Notes: generated by a model from the letters alone, not told the origin. Shown: positions 9,788 through 19,257, counted from the stretch's first letter. The stretch: 64,000 nucleotides of DNA from Caballeronia sp. SBC1 (GCF_011493005.1 NZ_CP049157.1:1488001-1552000), one strand, 5' to 3'. A program made the numbers and translations.

Positions 9788-10773
9788 GTAGCGGGCTCTT
9801 CGGTCAGATTGAGGATGTCGTCGGGCTCGCCGTAGAGCGCTTGAAGAATCGCGCCGTGCTGGCTTGCGTCGTGGAGGATGAAGTCGGGCAAGATCTCGGC
9901 GGCTGCTTTCGCAAGCGCGTGCGCTGCGGCAAGAGTCGCCGCGCTGGGCGGCCGAAACTCGGGCGTGATGACGCCGAACAGGAACGCGATGCGGATATCC
10001 AATGGACGGATCACCACGCCATCGACGGGCAATCCAAGCGCGGTTACCGGCTCCAGCACGGCGAGCCCGAGCCCCGCGCGCACCGCGCCGAGCGCGTTCA
10101 GCGACGAGTTGGTTTCGATCACCCCAGCCGTGCGTACGCCCGCTTGCACGAATGCCGAATCGAGCCGCGGCCGCAAGCGGTAAGGGTTCTGCATGGTGAC
10201 GAGACGACGGTTCGCAAAGTCAGTCATTGCGATGCGTGGCGCTCGCGCGAGCGGGTCGTCAGCATGCACGGCGGCGACGCACGCAGCCTCGCCAATCCAG
10301 TGCACGAGCACGCCGCGATGTTCGAGCGGCAGGCTTGAGACACCCATATCGACGATGCCGTTCAGCACTGCATCGACTACTTGTTCGGGGGCAGCGCTTC
10401 GCAGATGCACGGACTCGAGCGGATGGTCCTCGTTGAGCAGGGCCAACGCGCGGGGCACGAGTCCGGCGGCAAGCGCCGATGTGGCGGCAATGGTCAGCGG
10501 AGGCGGCGCTTGCCGTGCGATCTGCTCGGCGCGCGACTTCACCTGACGCAGGCTTGCCAGCGTACGCTCGACGTCCTGGTAAAGCTCGGATGCTTCGCGT
10601 GTGGGCGCGACACGCGGCCCGAAACGCTGGAACAGCGGATAGCCGATCTCGGCTTCCAGTTCCTGGATCAAACGCGATACCGCGGGTTGCGAGCGCCCGA
10701 GCAAACGCCCGGCGGCAGTGACGCTTCCGGCGGACATGACAGCAGCAAACGCTTCCAGTTGACGGATTTCCAT
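9784..10773 (-). CDS. LysR-family regulator heading its own operon
   Basis: This 329-residue regulator has an N-terminal winged helix-turn-helix (AAGRLLGRSQPAVSRLIQELE, about residues 20-40) and a LysR substrate-binding domain. It is the first gene of the minus-strand operon rather than divergent from it, and its stop codon overlaps the flavoprotein start as ATGA. It therefore should be co-transcribed with the transporter and enzymes it presumably controls, which predicts positive or negative autoregulation from the promoter upstream of 10773. Confidence 0.88.
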   Translation of the reverse strand: MEIRQLEAFAAVMSAGSVTAAGRLLGRSQPAVSRLIQELEAEIGYPLFQRFGPRVAPTREASELYQDVERTLASLRQVKSRAEQIARQAPPPLTIAATSALAAGLVPRALALLNEDHPLESVHLRSAAPEQVVDAVLNGIVDMGVSSLPLEHRGVLVHWIGEAACVAAVHADDPLARAPRIAMTDFANRRLVTMQNPYRLRPRLDSAFVQAGVRTAGVIETNSSLNALGAVRAGLGLAVLEPVTALGLPVDGVVIRPLDIRIAFLFGVITPEFRPPSAATLAAAHALAKAAAEILPDFILHDASQHGAILQALYGEPDDILNLTEEPAT

Positions 10774-11360
10774 GGGTACGCGGCGGCCGACTGGTTAGAT
10801 CGATGAATGCATAAAGCGCATTCTTACGCGCATAACATGTGAAATGCAAATGATCAAAAATGCTTTAGATAGTGCTCGATCTGGGAAGCAGAAGGGTGCT
10901 CGTGCGATGGACTCAATAGATTGGCGCAATGTCCGAGTGAAACGTTGCAAGAAATCAAATAGTCGCTCAGTAAATGTATATGCCACGTACCAATCAACTA
11001 TTTCAAGTGCATCAATAATTGCTTCGCGCTATAGGCGAAATGGCGATAAATATCAAGCGGAAAAATTTTTCGACAATGCCACCCAAATACCATGAAAACC
11101 GATATTGGTTGAGATGGCTTAATGGCGTATGAAAGCATTTTGTCAATAATTGGTGTGAATTTATTAACATTACTGTTTCCCATTTGAGAAAGTATTTAAC
11201 GGGCGATAAACCGGCTGACACCAAAGACTTCAGACGATGAGCTAATTGCGAACATCGTAGTTGAATGAAATTGAAAGCAGTGGCTGCAGGACGTGTCGCT
11301 CCCATTTGTATCGGGCTATCTGCCTTTTAAAACAACTGGAAACCTAGAGGTAATTGACCT
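10774..11360. other. AT-rich intergenic region with divergent promoters
   Basis: About 590 bp separate the LysR-led operon from the alkylsulfatase gene. The base composition is visibly more AT-rich than the flanking genes. Open frames here are short and lack family-like protein sequence. It must carry the promoters for both divergent units. No riboswitch or named operator was recognised. Confidence 0.6.
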
Positions 11361-13421
11361 ATGTCTGATGAAAAAATCCCAGCTTCCCTGACCAACCGCA
11401 GAGAGTTCTTGCGAGGTGTTGGTGCTGTCACCGTTGGCGTCGCGTCGGGTCTTGGCGCGGTAGCGGGGGATGCGCTGGCGCAAGGCACGCCGCCCGCCAT
11501 GCCCACGGGCATTGGTTCCAAACCGCCGACCAAGGCGACTCTGGCAGCAAATGCGGTGTATGCAAATGAACTGGCCTTCAACGACACGCAGGACTTCAAG
11601 GATGCGAGCCGTGGGTTGATAGCCACCTTGCCGAGCCCGGGAATCATTCCGAGTTCGAAGGGTGGTGCGGCCTGGGATTTGGGGCAGTTTTCGTTTATCA
11701 GCGGTGGCCCGGAGAATAACGCGCCGGATTCTGTTAATCCCAGCTTGTGGCGAAATGCCAAGCTGAACATGAATCACGGTTTGTTCGAAGTGGTTGACGG
11801 TATCTGGCAAGTCCGGGGTTACGACCTTTCAGTGATGAGTATTATCCGCGGAGAAACCGGCTGGATTGTCATTGATCCTTTGATGACGGCGGATGTATCA
11901 GTTGTGGTTTGGAAGCAATTGGTCATACCGCATCTTGGCGACCGGCCAATTACGCATGTTATTTATACGCACAGCCATGCGGACCATTATGGCGGCATAC
12001 GCGGTATTGTTGACGAAGCTGATTTAAAGGCGGGCAAGGTAAAGATATACGCTCCGGCCGGATTCACGGAGGCCGCGGTGGGCGAGAACGTCATCGCGGG
12101 TAACGCGATGAGCCGAAGGGCGGCGTACATGTACGGTAATTTGCTGCCGCGAGGCGTTGACGGCGTTGTCGACGCGGGACTGGGCAAAACCACGTCCATT
12201 GGCGCAATTACGCTGCTGGTGCCGACTGACTTCGCGACTGAGACTGGGCAGAAGCTGACCATGGACGGCGTTGAGATGACGGTCATCATGGCGCCGGAAT
12301 CCGAAGCGCCGTCGGAGTTCATGTTCTACATTCCGAAGTACAAGGCCTTCTGCGCCGCTGAAGATGCCACTCACACGCTGCACAATCTTTACACGTTGCG
12401 CGGTGCAAAGGTACGCGATGCCTTGTTGTGGTCGAAGTACCTTCAGGCTGCTATTGATATGTTCGGCAGCGATATGCAAGTCTTGTTTGCTTCGCATTAT
12501 TGGCCGACTTGGGGTAATGACCGGATCATTGCCTTCCTGAAGGCGCAGCGTGACATGTACCGGTATTTGCATGACCAGACCATGCGCCTGGCCAATACCG
12601 GCTACACCCCTCTCGAGATAGGGGAGATGCTGCACTTGCCTGACACTCTGGCAAAACAATGGTACTGCCGCAGTTATTACGGCACTGTTTTCCACGATGT
12701 GGTCGCGCAATACAACCTGCGTCTGGGCTTTTTCGATGGTGTGCCCGCCAATCTCCATAGATTGCCGCCGGTCGAAAACGGCAAGCGCTATGTGGAGTTC
12801 ATGGGCGGTGCAGACGCCGTCTTGCAGAAGGCGCAGAAATACTACGACAAGGGTGAGTACCGCTGGGTTGCCGAAGTGGTGAACCACGTTGTGTTTGCCG
12901 ACCCGAAAAACGTTCCTGCCAAGCACATGCTGGCGGACGCTTATGAACAGCTCGGTTATCAGGCGGAATCGTCGAGCTGGCGCAATTTCTATCTGACGGG
13001 GGCCATGGAGCTACGTAATGGCGTGCACAAGGTTCCGTTCGGCAGTTCGCAGAGTCCTGACACGATCAAGGCGATGCCGCTGGAAATGTTCCTTGATTAT
13101 CAGGGTGTTCGCTTGAATGCGGAGCGAGCGGCGGGAAAATCCATCTCGTTCAACTTCATCATGACCGACACGAAGGAGAACTATCTGGTCGGCGTTGAAA
13201 ATTCGGCGTTGCACTATTCGAAGGGCAAGACCTCGCAGACCGCCGACGCTACGGTGACCATGTCGCGGACCGATCTCAACGACGTGATGATGGGCAACAC
13301 GACAATGCAGAAGCAGATTATTGCGGGCAGGGCGAAGATTACTGGCAACACGCAGAAGCTGGGTGAGTTTGTTTCCTGGCTTGATAACTTCGACTTCTGG
13401 TTCAACATCGTGACGCCTTGA
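11361..13421 (+). CDS. Alkyl/aryl sulfatase, metallo-beta-lactamase type
   Basis: This 686-residue enzyme of the BDS1/SdsA1 alkylsulfatase family cleaves sulfate from primary or secondary alkyl sulfates, giving sulfur and a carbon source. The N-terminus is a Tat signal, with N-R-R-E-F-L-R near residue 13 followed by a hydrophobic stretch and ALA near residue 45. The zinc motif is H204-S-H206-A-D208-H209 (THSHADHYGG). After the metallo-beta-lactamase domain come the alkylsulfatase dimerisation domain and a C-terminal SCP2-like domain, giving the family-typical full length. It is followed after 42 bp by a hypothetical gene probably in the same transcript. Confidence 0.9.
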   Translation: MSDEKIPASLTNRREFLRGVGAVTVGVASGLGAVAGDALAQGTPPAMPTGIGSKPPTKATLAANAVYANELAFNDTQDFKDASRGLIATLPSPGIIPSSKGGAAWDLGQFSFISGGPENNAPDSVNPSLWRNAKLNMNHGLFEVVDGIWQVRGYDLSVMSIIRGETGWIVIDPLMTADVSVVVWKQLVIPHLGDRPITHVIYTHSHADHYGGIRGIVDEADLKAGKVKIYAPAGFTEAAVGENVIAGNAMSRRAAYMYGNLLPRGVDGVVDAGLGKTTSIGAITLLVPTDFATETGQKLTMDGVEMTVIMAPESEAPSEFMFYIPKYKAFCAAEDATHTLHNLYTLRGAKVRDALLWSKYLQAAIDMFGSDMQVLFASHYWPTWGNDRIIAFLKAQRDMYRYLHDQTMRLANTGYTPLEIGEMLHLPDTLAKQWYCRSYYGTVFHDVVAQYNLRLGFFDGVPANLHRLPPVENGKRYVEFMGGADAVLQKAQKYYDKGEYRWVAEVVNHVVFADPKNVPAKHMLADAYEQLGYQAESSSWRNFYLTGAMELRNGVHKVPFGSSQSPDTIKAMPLEMFLDYQGVRLNAERAAGKSISFNFIMTDTKENYLVGVENSALHYSKGKTSQTADATVTMSRTDLNDVMMGNTTMQKQIIAGRAKITGNTQKLGEFVSWLDNFDFWFNIVTP

Positions 13422-13463
13422 GGTTCATGAGGTTCATGCAGCGCTTGCAAAGGAATTGAGACG

Positions 13464-14003
13464 ATGTGCTCTATCTGTGACCTCAAGATTGAATTTAATG
13501 TGGACCATCCGGGATCGCTGACGGTGGCGGTCGCGACGCGGGAAGCGATTGACGCGGGCGTGCTGCCGGAAAAGGTTTTCGATGGCCCGCTAGCCAATGT
13601 GAAATTGCGCGTGGCTGCCATTGATACGCTAAAAGCGTTGCAGCACCGGCTGGAATCGTCCATGTCGGTTAGCGAGTTGATGGCGCTGCCGGATTTCTAT
13701 GTTTTGCTGATTGAAATAGGGACCTGGGGATTTTTTCACGCGACCGAGACCGGCTTCGATCCCGACTGCAGTCCGGAGCCGCCTGATGTGACGGCAGAAA
13801 ACCAGGAGGACCGGGATGTGGTCTTTATCGCAACGGAGACTGCGATGGCGGCGGTGATCGAGGGCCGGCTTTCGCTGGAGGAGGCCTTTGCGAAGAACCT
13901 GATCGTATTGGATGCGGGTGGTGCGCATGCAGCGCTGCTGCATGCGGCGCTTGATACGGCGCTTCCGGTGGAAAGCGGGGAACGGGTTGCGGTTGAGGTT
14001 TGA
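13464..14003 (+). CDS. Hypothetical protein downstream of the alkylsulfatase
   Basis: This 179-residue protein was not assigned to a family. It begins MCSICDLKIEF with a C-x-x-C pair, is acidic, and has no signal peptide or membrane segment. Its start has an AAGGAA ribosome site and lies 42 bp after the sulfatase stop codon, with a strong hairpin after its own stop, so the two genes form a unit. It may be a cytoplasmic companion in sulfatase use, but nothing in the sequence identifies a function. Confidence 0.7.
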   Translation: MCSICDLKIEFNVDHPGSLTVAVATREAIDAGVLPEKVFDGPLANVKLRVAAIDTLKALQHRLESSMSVSELMALPDFYVLLIEIGTWGFFHATETGFDPDCSPEPPDVTAENQEDRDVVFIATETAMAAVIEGRLSLEEAFAKNLIVLDAGGAHAALLHAALDTALPVESGERVAVEV

Positions 14004-14010
14004 ACCGGAG

Positions 14011-14042
14011 CGGTACTTGCGGTACGCATGCCGCAAGTACCG
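14011..14042 (+). terminator. Strong hairpin ending the sulfatase unit
   Basis: A perfect 12-bp stem (CGGTACTTGCGG paired with CCGCAAGTACCG) with an 8-nt loop starts 7 bp after the stop codon at 14003. Only a short TTAAT follows, but position and stem strength fit a transcription terminator, possibly acting in both directions. Confidence 0.75.
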
Positions 14043-14082
14043 TTAATCATGACGCGCGGGTGGTCGCCCAAGCCCGCTAAGC

Positions 14083-14391
14083 TCACAATTGGAGGAAGGA
14101 TCTTATTGCATATTTGGCCGCGTCGAGCTCTTCCGCCGTGACCGTTTCACCCCTGAAATTGACCTCTCTGGCGGTGAAGCTCCAACTCCTGATCTGATCG
14201 ACTAGAGCGACGCCTGGACGCTTGAGGCTCTTGAGGGGGATCTCGGTCGCCCACTCTCTCACGGTGGAGGTGATGGGCAGACCCGTGAAGCGCCCGGTGA
14301 TCTCATTGACGACTGCATCGGAGATGACCAGGACCGCGCGATAGCCGTCCTGTTCATTGCCTTTGGAGGGGCCGCCGTGCAATCTGATCAC
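14083..14391 (-). pseudogene. N-terminally truncated MazF/PemK-type toxin remnant
   Basis: The 102-residue frame keeps the MazF core: GNEQDGYRAVLVIS, the ITGRFTGLPITS block and GVALVDQIRSWSFTAR, which match the RNA-interferase family's substrate-binding and dimer strands. The usual first strand (about a dozen residues before the EQ..GYR motif) is missing, and the only start is GTG at 14391. Just upstream, another frame reads SERGVYDE, resembling the lost MazF start, so a small indel may have broken the gene. No antitoxin fits in the 116 bp before it. It is probably an inactive orphan, though a short functional form cannot be excluded. Confidence 0.6.
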
Positions 14392-14507
14392 TCGTCATAC
14401 GCCGCGCTCGGAGTCGGGCCATAGCCCGACTTTCGGCATAGGCTCCGACCGCTAACCCCAGAACCGACCAACCCCGCGCACGAACCCCACTCAAAATGTG
14501 AACGGCC

Positions 14508-15977
14508 TCACCCTGCCATGCATAAATACTTGATCACCAGATAATCATCGATCCCATACCTCGAACCTTCCCGCCCGAGCCCAGACTGCTTGACGCCGCC
14601 AAACGGCGCAACCTCGTTAGAAATGAGCCCGGTATTTATCCCGACCATGCCATATTCCAGTGCCTCGGCAACGCGCCAAACCCGCCCGATATCGCGGCTA
14701 TAAAAATACGCGGCCAATCCGAACTCGGTATCGTTAGCCATCCGAATCACTTCTTCATCGGAAGAAAACCGGAACAACGGCGCGAGCGGCCCAAACGTTT
14801 CTTCCCTGGCGATCTTCATCTCTGACGTCACGCCTGACAACACAGTCGGTTCAAAGAAGCCGAATCCAAGCGCGTGCCGCTTGCCGCCAACTACGACCTT
14901 GGCGCCTTTGTCCAGCGCGTCTTGAATATGCGATTCGACCTTCTGCACGGCAGCATCGTTAATCAGAGGCCCGAGCAAAACGCCATTCTCCAATCCATTG
15001 CCCACCGTGAGCTTCGCAACGGCCGTGCCCAGCTTCGCGGCAAATTCGTCATACACCCGGTCATGAACATAAAACCGGTTCGTGCACACGCAAGTCTGTC
15101 CGCTGTTGCGATACTTCGACGCAATAGCGCCTTCGACTGCGGCATCAATATCGGCGTCGTCGAAAACAATGAACGGTGCATTACCGCCCAGTTCCAGCGA
15201 CACCTTCTTGACCGTTGGCGCGCTTTGCGCCATCAGCAAACGGCCGACCTGCGTCGATCCCGTGAACGACAGCTTCCTGACAATGGGGTTGCCGGTCAGC
15301 TCGGCACCAATCGCCTTCGGGTCGCCCGTCACGATGTTCAGCACGCCCTTGGGCAAGCCGGCGCGCTCGGCCAGCACGGCCATGGCGAAGGCGGAAAACG
15401 GCGTTGATTCTGCGGGCTTGACCACGATCGAACAACCGGCTGCGAGCGCGGGACCGACCTTGCGCGTGATCATCGCGCTCGGAAAATTCCACGGTGTAAT
15501 AGCCGCGCAGACGCCGATTGGTTCCTTGGTCACCACAATGCGTTTGTCGGCGGCGGGTGACGCCAGCGTGTCCCCTGCGACGCGTTTGCCTTCCTCCGCG
15601 AACCACTCGATAAACGATGCAGCATAGACAATCTCACCGCGTGCTTCAGCGAGCGGCTTGCCTTGCTCGCGGGTGAGGATCATGGCGAGATCGTCGGCGT
15701 GTTCCAGCATTAGTTCGTACCAGCGGCGCAGGACTGCCGCGCGTTCCTTCGCGGTCTTCTTGCGCCAGAGCGGCCACGCGGTGTTGGCCGCATCAATCGC
15801 GCGCCGCGTTTCCGCCGCGCCCATCTTGGGCACATGACCGAGCGACTGACCGTTCGCCGGATCGATGACCTCGAAGGTAGAGGCATCGTCGGCGCCTTGC
15901 CACTCGCCGTCGATAAACGCTTCGTGACGCAGCAGCGCCGGGTCTTTCAATCGCATGGAGGAACGTGGCGTACTCAT
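14508..15977 (-). CDS. gabD: NAD(P)-dependent succinate-semialdehyde dehydrogenase
   Basis: This 489-residue aldehyde dehydrogenase oxidises succinate semialdehyde to succinate, the last step of GABA use. It has the WNFPSAMITRKVGPALAAGC cofactor region, the FTGSTQVGR loop, catalytic glutamate in LELGGNAPF and catalytic cysteine in SGQTCVCTNR, a pattern typical of GabD. Its ATG overlaps the gabT stop codon (ATGA, 15974-15977), so the two are translationally coupled. Confidence 0.92.
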   Translation of the reverse strand: MSTPRSSMRLKDPALLRHEAFIDGEWQGADDASTFEVIDPANGQSLGHVPKMGAAETRRAIDAANTAWPLWRKKTAKERAAVLRRWYELMLEHADDLAMILTREQGKPLAEARGEIVYAASFIEWFAEEGKRVAGDTLASPAADKRIVVTKEPIGVCAAITPWNFPSAMITRKVGPALAAGCSIVVKPAESTPFSAFAMAVLAERAGLPKGVLNIVTGDPKAIGAELTGNPIVRKLSFTGSTQVGRLLMAQSAPTVKKVSLELGGNAPFIVFDDADIDAAVEGAIASKYRNSGQTCVCTNRFYVHDRVYDEFAAKLGTAVAKLTVGNGLENGVLLGPLINDAAVQKVESHIQDALDKGAKVVVGGKRHALGFGFFEPTVLSGVTSEMKIAREETFGPLAPLFRFSSDEEVIRMANDTEFGLAAYFYSRDIGRVWRVAEALEYGMVGINTGLISNEVAPFGGVKQSGLGREGSRYGIDDYLVIKYLCMAG

Positions 15978-17269
15978 GCTGCGACTCCCACTTCTTCTGT
16001 CAGTACACGTTCGAGAATAGCGAGTGCTTCGTCGAACACAGCGTCTTGAATAGTCAGCGGAAACAGGAAGCGGATCACGTTACTGTGCACGCCGCAGATC
16101 AGCAAAAGCAGGCCGCGTTCAAGCGCCAGGGTTTGCACGCGCTTGGCGAAAGCGGCATCGGCTTCGCTGGTACCCGGCTTGCAGAATTCGACTGCGATCA
16201 TGCCGCCAGGGCCGCGCACATCGGCGATCTGGGGTACGTCGGCCTTAAGCGATGACAGCCGTGACTTGAGCTTGTCGCCCAGTCGAACGGCACGCTCACA
16301 GAGCTTCTCTTCATCGATGATCTCAAGCACCGCATGAGCCGAGGCCACTGCCAAAGGATTGCCCGCATACGTGCCGCCAAGACCGCCGGGCGCGACCGCG
16401 TCCATGACATCGGCACGGCCGACCACGCCCGACAGCGGCATGCCGCCCGCCAGGCTTTTAGCGATGGTCATCAGGTCCGGCAAGACGTCGTAATGCTGCA
16501 TGGCGAACAACTTGCCGGTGCGCGCGAAGCCGGTTTGAACTTCATCGGCGATCAGCAGGATGCCGTGGGTGTCGCAGAGCTTGCGCAACGCGCGCACGAA
16601 TTCCACGGGTGCCTGATAGAAACCGCCTTCGCCCTGAACCGGTTCGAAGATGATCGCGGCAACGCGCTTGGCCTCAATATCCGCCGCAAAAAGATGCTCG
16701 ATAGCGCGCAGCGAATCCTCGGTCGTGATGCCGCGCAGCGGGTTCGGGAACGGGGCGTGGAATACATCGGATGGGAACGGCCCGAAGCCGATCTTGTAGG
16801 GCGCAACCTTGCCCGTGAGCGCCATGCCCATGAACGTGCGGCCGTGGAACCCGCCCGTGAATGCGATCACGCCCGGCCGGCCAGTCGCAGCGCGCGCGAT
16901 CTTGATGGCGTTTTCGACGGCTTCCGCACCGGTCGTGAAGAACGCGGCTTTCTTTGCATAGTCGCCGGGTGCGCGCGCGACGATCTTCTCGGCGAGCGAA
17001 ACATACGATTCGTAAGGGACGATCTGATACGCCGTATGCGTGAAGCGCTCGAGTTGCGCGCGCATGGCCGCGACAATTTTCGGATGCCGATGTCCCGTGT
17101 TGCAGACCGCGATGCCCGCCGCGAAGTCGATAAAACGGCGGCCTTCGACATCCCACAGCTCGGCGTTTTCAGCACGTTCGGCATAGAAATCACACATCAC
17201 GCCGACACCGCGCGGTGTCGCTGCGTCCTTGCGGGTTTTAAGGTCGGCGTTCTTCAGGGTCTGGCTCAC
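15974..17269 (-). CDS. gabT: 4-aminobutyrate aminotransferase
   Basis: This 431-residue class-III PLP aminotransferase moves the amino group of GABA to 2-oxoglutarate, giving succinate semialdehyde for GabD. It shows TGAEAVENAIKIAR, GGFHGRT, the LLIADEVQTGF motif and the PLP lysine K271 in IAKSLAGGMPLSG. It is divergent from a MocR regulator across 120 bp that contain repeated operator-like elements. Confidence 0.93.
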   Translation of the reverse strand: MSQTLKNADLKTRKDAATPRGVGVMCDFYAERAENAELWDVEGRRFIDFAAGIAVCNTGHRHPKIVAAMRAQLERFTHTAYQIVPYESYVSLAEKIVARAPGDYAKKAAFFTTGAEAVENAIKIARAATGRPGVIAFTGGFHGRTFMGMALTGKVAPYKIGFGPFPSDVFHAPFPNPLRGITTEDSLRAIEHLFAADIEAKRVAAIIFEPVQGEGGFYQAPVEFVRALRKLCDTHGILLIADEVQTGFARTGKLFAMQHYDVLPDLMTIAKSLAGGMPLSGVVGRADVMDAVAPGGLGGTYAGNPLAVASAHAVLEIIDEEKLCERAVRLGDKLKSRLSSLKADVPQIADVRGPGGMIAVEFCKPGTSEADAAFAKRVQTLALERGLLLLICGVHSNVIRFLFPLTIQDAVFDEALAILERVLTEEVGVAA

Positions 17270-17338
17270 GGCATCGCTCCTTGGGGGTTGATCGTTACTT
17301 GACGGTTCTTAGGCTCTACCTCGACTATAGTAAGATTT

Positions 17339-17385
17339 GGCTCTTTAAATCAGAGCCATTTCCGTGTTTTTATAGGAGCCATTTC
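17339..17385. promoter_or_regulatory. Repeats in the gabT/mocR divergent promoter
   Basis: GAGCCATTTC occurs twice as a direct repeat (17353-17362 and 17376-17385). GGCTCT at 17339-17344 forms an inverted repeat with AGAGCC at 17352-17357. Another GGCTCT lies near 17312. The repeats lie just before the MocR start codon. MocR/GabR regulators commonly bind direct repeats in such divergent promoters, so these are likely operators. The binding itself is inference. Confidence 0.6.
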
Positions 17386-17389
17386 AGCG

Positions 17390-18898
17390 ATGCGTGCAAG
17401 CATGTTGTCCGACTGGCTGGCTCAGCGGATTGAGCGAACGGGCGGCCAGCCAATTTATCGGCAGTTGTATGGCTTGTTGCAGCAGGCCATTCTGTCGCGG
17501 GAATTGCCGGCGGGGACCAAGGTGCCGTCGTCCCGATTGCTCGCGAGCGAGTTGGGCCTCGGCCGCAATACGGTCACGCAGGTTTATGAGCAACTCGCGC
17601 TGGAAGGCTACGTGTGGTCGGCAACGGGGCAGGGCACGTTTGTCTCTGACAGCGCGCCGGACGAGATTGTGGGCGCGGAATCCGCGGCGCGCGACGCGGC
17701 CCCTGCGGAGCCGCGTGTACTGTCCGCGCGCGGCGCACGGTTGTTGCAAGGGGCGGGTGTGTCGCAGCGGCAAGGCGGCGCGTTCATGCCCGGCGTGCCC
17801 GATGTATCGCGGTTTCCAGCGGCCGTCTGGAGCCGCTTGCAATCCAAATACTGGCGCCGCTTGCCGCCGGATCTGCTGACCTATGCGCCCGGCGGTGGTT
17901 TGCCAAAGCTGCGTCAGGTGCTCGCCGATTATTTGCGGACCTCGCGTTCGGTGCGTTGTACGCCGGAGCAAATCATTGTGACGACGGGGATTCACCAGTC
18001 CATCGATCTTGCCGTGCGCCTGCTGTCCGATTCCGGCGATGTCATCTGGACCGAAGATCCTTGTTATTGGGGAGTGCGTAGCGTGTTGCAGGTGTCCGGG
18101 CTATCGCTCAAGGCTATTCCCGTGGATGCAGAGGGCATCAATCCTTCTGTGGATGACCTTGCCGATCGCCCCAAGCTGATGCTGGTCACGCCGTCGCATC
18201 AATACCCGCTGGGCATGGTGATGAGCCTCGCGCGGCGGCGCATGCTGCTGGAGTTCGCGCGGCAAAACGGCTGCTGGATCATCGAAGATGATTACGACAG
18301 CGAGTTTCGATACGGCAGCCGGCCGCTCGCGTCGCTGCAAGGACTCGATACATCGGGGCAGGTGATCTACGTGGGCAGCTTCGGCAAGACGTTGTTCCCG
18401 GGGCTGCGGATTGGCTACGTCGTGGTGCCCGAGGGGTTGTCGTCGAGCTTCGCGACGGCTTCCGCCGAGTTGTATCGCGAGGGACAGTTGTTGCAGCAGG
18501 CGGTGCTGGCCGAGTTCATCGCGGAGGGGCATTTCACGTCGCATATCCGCCGGATGCGCGGGATCTATGGGCAGCGTCGCCAGATACTGCTGGACACAAT
18601 CAGGAAGCGTTATGGCGACGCGTTGCAGATTGTCGGCGGCGATGCCGGGCTGCATCTCGTGCTGCGTTTGCCCGATGGCGTGGATGACCGCGAAGTGGCG
18701 AAAGCGGCGCTTGCGGTCAATATCGTGGTGCGGCCGCTCTCGGGGTATTTCTTGAGCCCCAGTGAAGGCATGTCGGGCTTGCTGATCGGGTATGGATGCG
18801 TGGCGGAAGAGGAGATCGAGCCGGCGTTTGAGAAGCTGGCAGGGGTGCTGGACTTGGCGCTGGCAGGTAGGAGTGAGACAGGACTGAGACGTTCTTGA
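17390..18898 (+). CDS. MocR/GabR-type PLP-dependent regulator
   Basis: This 502-residue regulator joins a GntR-type winged helix (about residues 20-85, PAGTKVPSSRLLASELGLGRNTV) to a class-I aminotransferase-like domain. The PLP lysine is K333 in GSFGKTLFPGLR, and the DDYDSEFRY motif is present. In GabR relatives PLP and GABA switch the regulator to activate gabTD. Divergence from gabT supports that role. The name gabR fits by context, but other MocR proteins (PdxR, TauR) share the architecture. Confidence 0.85.
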   Translation: MRASMLSDWLAQRIERTGGQPIYRQLYGLLQQAILSRELPAGTKVPSSRLLASELGLGRNTVTQVYEQLALEGYVWSATGQGTFVSDSAPDEIVGAESAARDAAPAEPRVLSARGARLLQGAGVSQRQGGAFMPGVPDVSRFPAAVWSRLQSKYWRRLPPDLLTYAPGGGLPKLRQVLADYLRTSRSVRCTPEQIIVTTGIHQSIDLAVRLLSDSGDVIWTEDPCYWGVRSVLQVSGLSLKAIPVDAEGINPSVDDLADRPKLMLVTPSHQYPLGMVMSLARRRMLLEFARQNGCWIIEDDYDSEFRYGSRPLASLQGLDTSGQVIYVGSFGKTLFPGLRIGYVVVPEGLSSSFATASAELYREGQLLQQAVLAEFIAEGHFTSHIRRMRGIYGQRRQILLDTIRKRYGDALQIVGGDAGLHLVLRLPDGVDDREVAKAALAVNIVVRPLSGYFLSPSEGMSGLLIGYGCVAEEEIEPAFEKLAGVLDLALAGRSETGLRRS

Positions 18899-18921
18899 CT
18901 CGACCGTGCCGGGGTTTTCGA

Positions 18922-19257
18922 CTATAACCCGACTGCCAGCGTGACCGACTTTCCCACTCTGCTGAGCATCTCGACTAACGTATCGATAGTGAACTTGGCC
19001 GTCTTCTTGTTCACCACGTCGGATACACGTGGCCGCGACACCATCAGGATTTTTGCCGCTTCTGCCTGCTTGAGCTGATGCTGTTCGATCCATTCAGCAA
19101 GCTCCGACATCAGTTGCTCCTTGAGCTGCTGTGTGTCGTTGATCTGCTTGCGCGAAGCTGCTTGCAGCCGCTTCGCTTCCTCAGCCGAAAACCCGAGTTC
19201 GCGGAACAAGTTTGCGCCCGGTTTTGTCACATGGCGGATTTCAGTATCGATCGTCAT
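18922..19257 (-). CDS. HigA-like helix-turn-helix antitoxin
   Basis: This 111-residue protein carries an XRE-type helix-turn-helix in its C-terminal half (LKQAEAAKILMVSRPRVSDVV), as in the HigA/phage-associated XRE antitoxins. Its ATG overlaps the toxin stop codon (ATGA, 19254-19257), giving the toxin-first order typical of HigBA. It should neutralise the upstream-encoded toxin and repress the promoter. Confidence 0.82.
   Translation of the reverse strand: MTIDTEIRHVTKPGANLFRELGFSAEEAKRLQAASRKQINDTQQLKEQLMSELAEWIEQHQLKQAEAAKILMVSRPRVSDVVNKKTAKFTIDTLVEMLSRVGKSVTLAVGL

Noticed and set aside
10844..11095. An 83-codon frame in the gap between LysR and the sulfatase
   Set aside because: No ribosome site and an S/R/K-rich, featureless product. 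More likely non-coding.
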